DNA of 22,594 nt from NCBI GenBank assembly GCA_049999805.1, contig JBNGIO010006317.1, positions 555,899 through 578,492 on the forward strand, in the 5' to 3' direction. This stretch comes from Folioceros fuciformis. Its lineage: Eukaryota; Anthocerotophyta; Anthocerotopsida; Anthocerotales. Numbering within the stretch: the stretch's first letter is position 1; every line of letters begins with the position of its first letter. Positions 10,350 through 20,100 of the stretch are shown here, in pieces. A program made the translations under genes and the position numbers. Under the pieces are notes generated by a model that saw nothing but the letters and a program-made list of their open reading frames with translations, was not told where the DNA came from and did not search any database.

Positions 10350-10881
10350 ATCAGCTGCCGACCTGAATCACCACAGAGAGCACCCTGAGCCTCCAGAACC
10401 AACACCAATGCATCTGAAGACATGATTGAGGGGCACATCGCTCAGGATTTCCCAATCTAGATGCGCACCCACCGGACATGGTTCCCGCTGGAAGCTCGGC
10501 AGCTGGTGCTTGAATCGGAGAAGCAATGCACTCTCACCCTGTTGGCGCAGGATCCGCTTGCAGACGTCCAGGTAGATTGCTTTGCTCTACCCGCAAGAAA
10601 ATGGATGATCCGAACACAGACCCGCATGACCTCAAATCAAGATGGAAGTTCCGAAGGCTGCCCATGGTTTCGGCCGGTGCTTGGAATGCAAACCATCATG
10701 TTACAGGAGTGCGCCGAGCAAGGGGCACAAACATACACGGAGCCGTTAAACTAACAACGGCTTGTGTCTGGACATCAGCGCTTCCCGCCCATCCTGGCTG
10801 TTTTCACATTTGGACCTTCGCAAGCCGCATTGCGACTTCCTTGCCCTGCCGTGATCCTGTGTGCCCAGCGAGAAGGGCGCG
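10350..10881. promoter_or_regulatory. Divergent promoter region between PPR and TBCB genes
   Basis: The 530-nt space between the PPR open frame (minus) and the TBCB ATG (plus) must carry both 5' regions. No clear TATA box is visible near either start. A minus-strand frame from 10438 (MCPSIMSSDAL...) reads into the PPR gene in the wrong frame; a small 5' intron would be needed to join it. The call rests on position only. Confidence 0.4.
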
Positions 10882-12537
10882 ATGTCGATAGCTCTAGGAG
10901 CTTTGAAGAGCTTTGTGGTGGAAGCCACCGGGCAAAGACAAGGGGACGACACCGTGACATTGCACGTCACGCACTCCAACTTGAAGCACCATTTCAATGA
11001 ACTTCGGTTTGATCTTCATGTGAGTGGACCGTGGCATGTTATGCAGACAGCAGCTGCTGCGCTTGAAAGGTCATGCATGTGCAGTTCTGCCTCCAACTTT
11101 CCCCCTGTTATGTCTGTCTGAACCTGGATGGCGTATGCAGATCACTGTGGAAGCCATAAAGGAGAAGCTGAGGAACCATACGGGAACTCCCGTAGAGGCA
11201 CAGAGACTGGACCTCTATGATAGCTGTGACACCAAGGTTTGTGAGCTCTCTGACGGCGATAAGCAGTTGGGGTTCTACTCGCCTAGAGATGGGTAGGTCA
11301 CAATTCGCCCACGTTTTCAGCAGAAGCTAGCATGGACAGCTGGGTGGTGGAGACATGGCCATGCAGTGCTTCCCCACGGCTGTAAGCATAGCTCATGAGG
11401 GTGATTCGATGGTTTTCGGTTCAGGTATCGAATTCATGTGGTGGACACTGATCCCATGTCCATCTCCTCTCATGGCTGGTTGGAAGATGTGTCCCTCGTT
11501 GAGAAGTACAAAATCTCTGAAGAAGATTACGATAAGCGAGAGGGTATGTCTCCAGAGCAAACACTTCCCTACGGTTCCTTGGTTTTGGGCGTAACAGTTT
11601 TGATTGTGTGCACTTTTTGTATGCAGATTCGTTCAGAAAGTTCAAGGCCAAGAAACTTGCTGCAGATCCTACCTGGACGCTGGAGAAGGTGCATCCTCCA
11701 GCGTGCAGCTGTGATGACTTTTCGATGCTTCCTGTGCAAATTGGTCTGGGTCTATTTCTCATGACTGTGTTTTGTCCACAGGAAATGGCAATGCGCAGGG
11801 GAGAAAAGTTTCCAGACTTACAGGTATTGGAGAAAGCAGCAAATATCCTTCTTCAGCGTTTCTGCTGTTGCCTATGTCATGTGCTAAACCGTTGGCTTCA
11901 TTTTCAGACTCTGACGGATGAGCACATGGCAGACCTCGCAGCCGGCATACATGTTAGCTCTCTGTGCTTTTATCCTCGTCCCCTTCTGCCCTGTTTCCCA
12001 CCTCACTTTCTCATAGGGAATGAAGTAGGTGGAGAGATTTAGTGCACATAAATTGTGCAGGTGGGGGACAGGTGTGAGGTCGATCCTGGAGCCAAACGCG
12101 GTGTCATAATGTTCGTGGGCAAGGCTGAGGGTCTGGGTCCTGGTTACTGGATTGGAGTCCACTACGACGAACCTGTGGGCAAACACGATGGAATGTATGT
12201 TTGCTATGGCTTTCTGTCTGTCAAGGGTGCCCATCTCAAGGCTCTTTCGTGCTAAGTACATTCTTCTGTCCTGGTTTTGTTAGCACTGACAGACCGTGGA
12301 TGAATTTCATGGTTGCAGGGTCAAGGGCAGAAGATACTTCACTTGTCCTCAAGGATTTGGTGCCATGCTGCGTCCCGACAAAGTGAAGGTGCTGGCTTCT
12401 TTCTGCTGGGGCTGGTGCATTCATTAACGTCATCGTTAGCTATGTTCTTCCCTCGCTGATGAAGGTTGTGCCCATGGCCAGGTTGGAGACTTCCCTGAAC
12501 GAGATCCATTTGACGAGGAGGAGCCAGATGAGATCTA
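10882..12537 (+). CDS. TBCB: Tubulin-folding cofactor B
   Basis: Exons 10882-11019, 11141-11292, 11425-11543, 11627-11688, 11782-11823, 11908-11952, 12061-12194, 12319-12388 and 12481-12537, all GT-AG with consistent phases, give 272 codons (family about 240-250). The ATG at 10882 is the first in frame. Residues about 20-105 form the ubiquitin-like domain ([47 protein letters not shown]). A linker has [16 protein letters not shown]. The CAP-Gly domain spans about 187-256 ([34 protein letters not shown]); GKHDG at 226-230 is the form this family uses of the GKNDG tubulin-tail motif. The tail ends in acidic residues and DEI. TBCB receives alpha-tubulin from the CCT chaperonin, passes it to TBCE and helps regulate tubulin levels in the cytosol. 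The terminal DEI suits the reported TBCE-contact signal. Exon 7 ends inside an ATG codon (AT|G). It is divergent from the PPR gene and GNAT follows in the same direction. Confidence 0.95.
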
Positions 12538-13263
12538 GGCCTCAGCCAATTTCGTAATGAATTCGAATCGTTTTTATTCTCAGTCGTTAGGAAATACTCG
12601 TATGACATTTTTTCTATTTTTCTAAATAGTCGGAAATTTCACCTGGGGAAAAAATTCGTGTACATTCTTTCGTAGAAACCAATGCCTTTACTAAAGATAT
12701 CTGAACCGACGGAAGGGAACGTGGAGACTTTCTGAACATAGAGAAGCGCAAACATAACGTCAAAATGAAAATGTCTGTCCATGAAACCCGGGTGAACGTT
12801 ATCCATTCCATTCCGAAAATTCGATCTGTGCACGAGACGACGCTGCGGGTTCTTGCTCCCCTGTTTCTGCCAGGAGCGGATAACAAGCCAGTGCGTGTAG
12901 GGAGTCTGGCACTGGTTTAGAGCAAGGTGTAGGATCATGCTGTCTCCGGAGCCGGGAAGGAGTAGGGAGATTGTAGGAAATAAAGTTTTTGCAAATGGTA
13001 GGACAAGAAACTTGCGCCTTCGCAGCTTGCCAAGTGCAGAGGCGTCAGCGGAGTTTTGCTGGAAGGTAGGCAGGGCGCTGTGATAGATTTCCCTCTCTGC
13101 ATTCGTGTCCGGGGTATCAAGCTTTGTGGAGTTGGACGCGCTGGTGACCGTTAGTCATGGAGGAGAGAGCACTGAGCTGAGTGATGCAGAGTTCTGACGA
13201 ATCTGTAGAGCCAGCATTTTGATCTTGGTAGAGTTGTCAGGGGCGGGGTCAGTGGAAGCACCT
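12538..13263. other. Intergenic: TBCB 3' flank and GNAT upstream region
   Basis: This holds the TBCB 3' UTR and the GNAT promoter and leader. An AATAAA hexamer occurs at 12979-12984, but its distance from the TBCB stop (about 440 nt) makes it a weak polyadenylation candidate. Minus-strand open frames at 12614-13120 show no domain. Nothing else is recognised. Confidence 0.5.
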
Positions 13264-14785
13264 ATGGCTACGCATTCCTCGGTTTATCCCTACGTCAAGG
13301 GACAGGTGAGTTCGGTTGGCGGGTGCTCCTCTCCTAACATCCGCGAGACTTCGGTGGGAGGGTTTGTGTTCCTCAAGGATAAGGAGAGTGGCAGAGCAAC
13401 TAGCAGCGTCGTGTGTTATTCGACAAGTACGCAGGGAGGGGATGCCTGCAGCTGTGCAAGACGTCTGGGTTGCTGGGTGGATGGACTGCCGAGGAATCGG
13501 AACAGGTTTAGGCCTTGTGGTAGGAGAAAGCAGTCCCGTCTTCATGTGTGTTCGTCTATGCTGGACGACAGAGGTGGGATATGGGGAATGCGCTGTGTAG
13601 GTCTGCCTTGGAATGCAGGCAGGTGCGGCTTCCACAAATGTAAGCTAGCTGCAGACTCATCAAAGGCTGTGAGGGGGATTGCTGAGAGTGTGGCCAAGGA
13701 ATTTAAATTGTATGCAGCAGCTGCCGGTGCTGGAGGTGTGCCATCGAACGGGTCCAGGGCTTTTGATCAGCAAGAGGAGGAGGTGTCTATTTCTGGCGAC
13801 GGAGAGGTATTGGTGAGTGGCTTTGGATGGTTAGCAAGGGAAGTGGATATTGGTAGTATTGAGGAGTTGAGAGTTGTGGCGGACGTCCAAGCTAGAGCAT
13901 TCCACACTCCCGCGCCAGCATTTGATGACTTGTTCTTTGATTTCTTCAAGGTGATTCTGACAGTCTCTATGAACCTTGAGCTGTTGTCCTTGTTTTGCTG
14001 CGTCTTCCTAGTTTTGCATCATAACGCAATCGTTGTGGTAATGTCCAAGTTTCACAAGAAGTTTAGACGAAGTGTTTCACGAAGTGCTAATTTGGTTTCT
14101 GAGTGCAGGCCGAAGTCCTGAGCGCTCTTCTGTACAGGGTCAGGACGTCAGCTCCTAACAGGTACCCGATACCCAAGAATGTCTTTGGACTGGCCTGTAG
14201 CCTGTTCCATTCAGGAGATTGTGTAGGCGTGCCACCTGAGATTCTCAACATCTTTCCTGCGATATGGACAGGTACTCATGTCTTATCGCAGAAACGGCAA
14301 CAGACCCTTCATCAGGAGAGGTGCCGAAGATCGTGGGTGCAGTGGACGTTACAGCTTATGGAGATACGCAAGTACTGAGTCATCTCGATGGCGCGAAAGA
14401 GTACCTGTATGTCAGTGGGATGGCTGTCAACGAAGAACATAGGTATCGTATCAGTGTCTCTAGAGCTATCTAGGTTTCTTCGGCGTCTATCGATCGACTG
14501 TGCTATTCCCTCAGGCTGTGACAACGTCTGACAAATTTGCTGATGCGCAGACGTCAGGGTGTTGCCACTCTTCTTTTAGAGGCCTGTGACTTGAGGGCAA
14601 GACAATGGAACTTCGAAAATTTGGTGCTTCACGCATACGAGGATGACCCACGGGCGAGGGCACTGTACTCTAGGGCCGGGTACGAGGTGGTTGCATCTGA
14701 CCCTTCGTGGATGAGTGCCTGGCTGGGACGAAGGCGAAGGGTTCTGATGGTTAAAAAGTCGTCGAATACAAGCTTTCCCTTCTGA
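13264..14785 (+). CDS. GNAT-family N-acetyltransferase, probably plastid-targeted
   Basis: Exons 13264-13950, 14109-14161, 14272-14442 and 14551-14785 (GT-AG, phases 0/2/2) give 381 codons. The acetyltransferase core is C-terminal, about residues 205-375: IEELRVVADVQARAFHTP, YSCLIAETATD, then YVSGMAVNEEHRRQGVATLL, which carries the acetyl-CoA binding motif A (R-R-Q-G-V-A, 304-309, matching Q/RxxGxG/A). ARALYSRAGYEVVASDPSW is motif B-like, and the tail is GRRRRVLMVKK. This pattern matches the plant plastid GNAT group, which acetylates protein N-termini and lysines. The N-terminal 200 residues are Ser/Cys/Arg-rich and unlike any domain I know; the first part suits a transit peptide. A strong donor-like CAG|gtgagt at 13306 lies inside the first exon, so part of 13306-13630 may be an intron. 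The frame opens earlier, at 13219, but with no ATG before 13264. It converges with the tafazzin gene. Confidence 0.87.
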
Positions 14786-15557
14786 ATCAGGAAGAAATCC
14801 AAAACAAGTGGGCCACGGGGGTTTCAGTTTCCTAACTTGGAAATGTGGCATCTGCACATGACGCTGGAGTTGCAAGCCTCGACTGTATCATATAGTTCTG
14901 TTGCAAGGTACTATCACAGGATTGTGCCATTGGTGGGGTTCTCGCTATCGAAGCCCCGTTCTGTCAAACTCAGCTGTCTGCTGTCGCTGGGTAATGTTAT
15001 ATGTTAGAGCTATTGGTGGGGTTATCCCCAATTAAGAAAACATTCTTTTGAGAGCAAAGAACGCTGGATGGAGAACTGGTCCGATTCTCTCATTTTGAGG
15101 TAGGCTGAAAAGATTTTTTGAAGGTGATACCCATCAGGGTCAATACCTTGCAAGTTCGGTGCACCTTTACTGGCTCCTTTACTTCACAAATCCAGACGTC
15201 TCCAGTAAACAATGAAACGTGTGCAATTTAATTATCTCACCATTTCCCACTCCTCTTCCTTCACCGGCATGGCAGTTTTCACAGTTTGAGGACCTGGCGT
15301 GCACAGAGATGGCACCCACAACCCGTTACCTGGCCAGCCAAAGTCAGAGTGACCTGCATAATCAGCGTTCCTCGGTTTCACAGTCACGCTGACTTGAGGG
15401 TCCTACCGCGTCCCTGGGTAAGAAAGGGGTTTACACAAACAGACATCTCCAATGTGGAGATGAAGATCGTAGCCATATGCGTCCAAGCCCACCAAATACA
15501 GGTGAAGGTATGGCTGAACCAAGTCAAAAAATTTGAGCATTCTTGGTTGTAGAGATC
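14786..15557. other. Intergenic between convergent GNAT and tafazzin genes
   Basis: This should contain the two facing 3' UTRs. The word 'attggtggggtt' occurs twice, near 14930 and 15010. The one sizeable plus-strand frame (15286-15552) has no recognisable domain. No tRNA, transposon or other gene is seen. Confidence 0.5.
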
Positions 15558-16770
15558 TCAGCGGTTGTTATTGATGTCCCTGGCCTTATCGACAAGCTGT
15601 TGCAATGCAACCCGGATATGCTCTGTGACATGAGAGTACATCCACTTGGTGGCAGTCTCATCAAGAGCAGGGCCGTCAGAAGATACTGGANNNNNNNNNN
15701 NNNNNNNNNNNNNNNNNNNNNNNNNNNNNNNNNNNNNNNNNNNNNNNNNNNNNNNNNNNNNNNNNNNNNNNNNNNNNNNNNNNNNNNNNNTGACGTTGAG
15801 TTCGCGGGTTGGCATGAAATATGCTGGAAACTCCGGCGGACAAACCAAGGCTCTCGATCTGCAATTCAGCACTGGAAATGTTGGCCCTCGCTTCACGGAC
15901 CTCACGATCCGCAGAAACAAAACCAGGAGGATGAAACCTGGATACTGATTCTGCCTGCAGCGCCATTTGCTTGAGCCGAGGGATATCAAAATGCATGGGC
16001 TCCCCGACAACAATAGTGAGCTTCTTAAAAAAGAGGGGAACCAGCGGCCGTCGCCCAAACAAATACGACTCCGGCATCGCCTTCTCAAACCCGCTGTGAG
16101 CAAGAGGCAACACGATAGGCGGCACAGTAGCACGCGCGATGAGGCTGCCGATCCCCCACTTCAACCGTTGCAGCGGGGCGAGGTCCTGAATCACCTTCCC
16201 TTGCGGAAAAGTGTGCAGCCACTCGCCCTCGTTAATCCGCTCCAGAGCCTCCCCCATGGCCGGCTGGCAGATTCCTCCTCCGCGTGTCACCGGAATGCAC
16301 TTCCCTAGCCGGAAGAAGTAGGAGAAAACGGGATTCGTGAAGCAAATGTCCTCTGCAGTCAAAATCCAGCGGATGAGCTTGTGATCCAAGGCCGAAATGC
16401 CAGGCAAACCCCACATGAGCGGGTCGTCCAGCGTGGACATGTGGTTGCTGACCGTGAGCAGAGGCGTTCCTCTGGGCCGCGACTTGATCAACTCTGTCAG
16501 CGTCTCCAAATTGTGCACAATCGTGGAACTCAGAAAGGACGTGTAGAACTTGGCAGCGGTTCCTACGGTGGTAAGCACGATTGCCCTCGGAATCCCTCGC
16601 AGATGCGAGTCGCTCGCAGCATCCATCACCACTCTCTCCGTCGTACTAAGCTGCCTCATCAAAGCCCAATCCAGGCCGAGACGTCTCGTCCTTGTCCTTC
16701 CCACGCCGCCGTGGGCGGCCGCTCTCCCCGCGGTGAGCATCATGGTCCCCGCCTTCCTCCTCGCACTCAT
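15558..16770 (-). CDS. TAZ: Tafazzin-type lysophospholipid acyltransferase, interrupted by assembly gap
   Basis: The N-terminal coding part is 15791-16770 and the C-terminal part is 15558 to about 15690, with 100 N between. The ATG at 16770 is the first in frame; the frame is open to 16917 without another ATG. Residues 1-45 are Arg/Ala/Ser-rich with RRLG and RQLST, like a mitochondrial presequence. The PlsC/tafazzin core follows: SNHMSTLDDPLMWG with the catalytic HX4D (H110, D115), RLGKCIPVTRGGGI (motif II), HTFPQGKV (motif III), and LPLAHSGFEKAMPE (motif IV region). Motif III has Gln where the family has Glu (FPEG). After the gap, GPALDETATKWMY and a helical tail match the C-terminus of the longer plant tafazzin-like proteins. 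Tafazzins move acyl chains between lysophospholipids and phospholipids and remodel cardiolipin in mitochondria; a plant relative has been linked to N-acyl-PE synthesis. A donor-like site (CTTG|gtttgt near 15835) suggests the gap may fall in an intron. Divergent from NASP. Confidence 0.91.
15691..15790. other. Assembly gap, 100 N
   Basis: Exactly 100 unknown bases, the usual placeholder for a gap of unknown size. It removes an unknown piece of the tafazzin gene between the acyltransferase core and the C-terminal tail. Confidence 0.99.
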
Positions 16771-17451
16771 CTGCGAGATGCGACTCAAAACGCGACTCAG
16801 CTGAGGTCGGCGCTTGGTATGCCCGGCATGTCGAAAGGCTACATCCAGTTTGTGATGGTTAGTTTGCCGGTTTGAAGTGCAACCATAGAACCCCTCGCTG
16901 CAAAAGGGAGGTGCCAACCAGAGTTAGCCTCGGTAACCCGGTTAAGAGCGTATTCTACCGAGACACCCAGGCCTGGCAACTACGGTTTCCCGCCCTTCAA
17001 GTTCTTCATATTCGTACGCAAGCTTATACGCTAGAGGCGATGGCGACAGACCGCGGCTAGAATTTACATGCGCTGCAGGTAGGTCTCGTTGCCCGGTTCT
17101 TGCCATCTGTGTGACTTGTCTGGTTTGTTTTGCTCTTGTACCGTTCGATTGTGAGAGGCACTGGCTAGGGCAGAGTGTAATCCCTTTCATGTTGTCCTTG
17201 CGGCTGTGTCTGTGCGGAAGTTGGAGTTCTGAGGGGACTTAGGTGTGGGATGGAGGTGTGGAAACTGTCCGTTGTGTTGTTTGCTCTGGCTGCTCTTCTG
17301 CTGTCTTTCAATTTGGCTCTTATTGAGCGTCTTCTGAATTGCGGACGACAGCTGTGTCCAGCGGTAGGTTTTGTGTGTAGGGTGCTGGATTGGCTTCTTG
17401 TAAAGTGAGTGTTTTGCGCCTTTTGTCAAGGTGTTTGTCGAACGCGAAGGG
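16771..17451. promoter_or_regulatory. Divergent promoter region between tafazzin and NASP genes
   Basis: About 680 nt separate the two start codons. The NASP side is T-rich with short open frames only. A GTG-led in-frame extension of NASP reaches 17431 but adds no ATG. A minus-strand frame at 17187-17429 is low-complexity and not convincing. No TATA box stands out. The promoter role is inferred from gene orientation. Confidence 0.4.
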
Positions 17452-19312
17452 ATGCCGTCCGTTTCAGCCTCGGAGAATGGAGTCGCGGATATCGTGGAGT
17501 CCGTAGAGACTGATGAAGGCGTGGTGGTAGAGCCCGATAAGGAAGCACTGCTAGGTCACGCGAATCGCCTCTTCGAATTAGGGTGCTCGGCCTTACGCTC
17601 ACAGCAGTATGACGAGGCTTGTGACTGCATCGGAAAAGCTCTGGAGATACGGTAGGAGCAGGTGGTGAAGGGTGTGATTATTTTTTATCTTGTGGTTTCG
17701 GAACTTGCACGACTGACGTTTTGTGGGCTCTTCACAGGGTCCAGCACTACGGGGAGCTGGCTATTGAATGCGCTCCAACTCTTTACAAATACGGCTGTGC
17801 TCTCCTCTACAAAGTTCAGTCAGAGTCTGATGCTTTAGGTCAGACTGATGGAGCCAGAGATAAGGCAGAGACTCTGTCAACCGAAGCAATAGTGAAGTCT
17901 CCAGGTCAGTTCTTGGTGAGGGCTGCTTTTTCTTGTTGTTAGAATGTTGGGCCTCCGCGCGTCTCCGTAGTCTTAATCACTTTTCCCTAATGTTGGTGAA
18001 GATGGAGATGACGAGAACACGGACGACGAATCGGATGCTGAGGATGATGATGAGTGTGAGAATGCAAACTGTGGCGTGGGTGATGCAAATGGGGACGGCA
18101 TGGACGACGGAATGTCAGATCTGCAATTAGCATGGGAGAATCTGGATCTCGCTCGACATATCTATCAATCTCAGGCTCAACGTAGCCTTGAGGAAGTGGA
18201 TGTGATCGCTGCACTGGCAGATGTCAGCCTGGAGAAGGGTGAGTGTCCGAAATTTTCTAGATATATTGTGCACTGCATCTGTGTTTCTGGACGTCGCTGA
18301 CGGATACCGGGCAACTTTTTTCAGAGGATTTTAAGTCGTGCTGCGATGATTACACAAGCGCCTTGGGAATCCTTGAGAAACTCGTTGAGCCCGATGATCG
18401 TCGTCTGGCTGAACTGTATCCTCGGAACGCTTGGATCCCAGTTGAAGTTCATAATGTTCTGTTTTTGTCTTCTTGTGTGACGGTCTTCGCTCATGGGGTC
18501 AATTGTAAATTTGGCTTGCTAGTCGCCCTTGTAGTTCCTTTACCCAGGTGAACATTGCAGATGTTTCAAGCTATGTCTTGCACTGCAACTGAACAACAAC
18601 GCAAAAGATGCCATGGAATACTGCAACAGAGCAGTTTCTGTTTGTGAAGCTCGTCTTGAGAAGCTGAAGAACCAGATTAGCGAGAAGCCATCAGAGGAGC
18701 CTGTCGGCGCGGAAGAGAACAAGATTGCAGCCGAGATCACTGAGATTGAAGAGCTACTAGTCGACCTGAGAGAAAAGGTGTGCTTTCTTGCCTACGTTCA
18801 GAGCCTTTCTTCGGTAGTTCCTCAAGCTGGTTGCTAATTCTTTGTGTCGTGTGCAGGTTCTTGAGCTTCAAGAGATGACTAATGCTCCATCACTGATGGA
18901 GGCATTGCAGGCGGCAAACCCGTCCGCAGCAGCTAGTGTGAAGCTTGTACTCTCTGCGGTGGCCACCAGCATGTCTGAACGGATTGGGGAGCCGTCCAAG
19001 GGCACCGGAAACAGCCCAGCATCAAGCTCCAACGGATTCGATGAGTCTGCAATGTCTGGCAGCAGCACCTGTGTGACCGATTTGGGTGTGGTGGGTCGAG
19101 GCGTGAAGCGCGCTGCACCTATTCCTCTGCCGGCGGGGCAGACTAGTAGTAAAAGGCGCACCCTGGAAGAGCTGATGAACGGAGGGAGCTCGACTGGGCA
19201 CGCTGAGAGTGGGAGCAGCAGCAGGATGGCAATTGCAGGGGATGCATTGGAGAACGGCGGTGCGTCGCCACAGGTGTCTGCAGGGGTCTCGTCTAACACA
19301 ACGACAGGTTGA
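17452..19312 (+). CDS. NASP: NASP-type histone H3 chaperone with SHNi-TPR repeats
   Basis: Exons 17452-17651, 17738-17904, 18002-18238, 18325-18415, 18561-18777 and 18857-19312 (GT-AG, phases consistent) give 455 codons. TPR-like repeats begin at about residue 33 (LLGHANRLFELGCSALRSQQ, then YDEACDCIGKALEIR). They continue as the TPR2-type block APTLYKYGCALLYKVQ, are interrupted by an acidic Asp/Glu-rich stretch at about 123-160 (exon 3), and resume with LAWENLDLARHIYQSQ, DDYTSALGILEKLVEPDDRR and DAMEYCNRAVSVCEARLEKL. That order, with an acidic insert inside a TPR, is the NASP/Sim3/Hif1 SHNi-TPR plan. A coiled-coil-like segment (about residues 270-310) follows, and the Ser-rich tail contains two basic clusters (VKRAAPIP and SSKRRTLEEL), a likely bipartite nuclear signal. 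NASP proteins bind soluble H3-H4 and keep the H3 pool stable before deposition. The ATG at 17452 is the first in frame. It is divergent from tafazzin. Confidence 0.92.
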
Positions 19313-19609
19313 GACGTGGTCGGGTTGGTCTTTGACGTCATTATTTAGTCGGTGCTGAGGTAAGCTTTGTTTGTTTGTACATACGGGCGTTCTGCACTGG
19401 ATTTTGTGGCATTGAAGCCACCTTTTGTTGAAAGAGACAGCTAGTTACATTTCCCGACCTTCTTCCATTCTCCCTCTGACACCTGTAGGTTTTGCCATTT
19501 TCATCTAATTCCCTGGACTCCATAGATCCCGAAATCGTAGTTTCGAGTACGGGGAGGAGTATGCTTTGCCATAATCTGAATTTGTCGAAGCGAATCGCGG
19601 CGAGATATA
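19313..19609. other. NASP 3' flank
   Basis: Sequence just after the NASP stop codon, presumably the 3' UTR. Open frames on the minus strand are antisense shadows or random. No clear AATAAA near the stop; 'tcattatttagtc' at about 19338 is the only AT-rich element. Nothing else is seen before the repeats begin. Confidence 0.4.
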
Positions 19610-19735
19610 AGTTTTATGAACCTTGGTCCCGTGAGATTTGAGTTCTATGAACCTTGGTTTGAGTTCTATGAACCCGTGAGAACTGAGTTCTGTGAACCCT
19701 TGAGAATTGAGTTCTAGGAACCTGAACCTTGGTGC
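19610..19735. repeat. Degenerate tandem repeat, about 21-28 nt unit
   Basis: Five diverged copies of 'gagttctatgaacc' (variants tatgaacc, tgtgaacc, taggaacc), most followed by a 'ttggt' or 'cgtgaga' block, spaced about 21-29 nt. The copies are uneven in length, which fits an old minisatellite losing its regular period. Confidence 0.8.
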
Positions 19736-19744
19736 AGTTGCTTC

Positions 19745-20100
19745 GAAGAACTGCCCCGCCAAAAGTCTCATCACTGCCAAAAGCCTCATCTCGTTACGAG
19801 CTGCCATGCCAAAAGTTTCATCATTGCCCAAAACGTCATCTCACTACGAACCGCCAAAAGCCTCATCTACTTGAGAATTGCTAAAGGCCTATGTCGGCCC
19901 TACTATACTCAAGAACTACCAAAAAGCCTCATCTACCTAAGAAAAATTAGACAAGAAATCCTATCCTCGAAAGAGGTGAGAGAAAAATAAGATAGAAATC
20001 CTACCCCCAAAGAGGTGAGACCAACCATAGAGATCAACATGCCACTAGGACTAGCCCAAACCAGCCAAGGTCATCTTGCCACTAAGACTAGCCATTAAAA
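19745..20100. repeat. Decayed short duplications
   Basis: Several short motifs recur in order: 'gccaaaagcctcatc' and variants (about 19757, 19777, 19804 and 19852, with weaker copies to about 19933). 'agaaatcctaccc' plus 'aaagaggtgaga' occurs twice (about 19952 and 19993), and 'tgccactaagactagcc' occurs twice (about 20040 and 20078). The region looks like a patchwork of small tandem duplications with substitutions, continuing the block to its left. Confidence 0.7.

Noticed and set aside
7968-10388. Several plus-strand open frames of 110-193 codons
   Set aside because: They are antisense to the PPR repeats; similar peptides recur because the repeats recur.
11608-12042. Plus-strand frame of 144 codons inside TBCB
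   Set aside because: It reads through TBCB introns and exons out of frame.
16381-16875. Plus-strand frame of 164 codons
   Set aside because: Antisense to the tafazzin coding sequence, which has clear conserved motifs.
20050-20090. Possible further copy of the left minisatellite ('ccagccaag')
   Set aside because: Only about nine bases match and the neighbouring sequence does not, so chance is sufficient.
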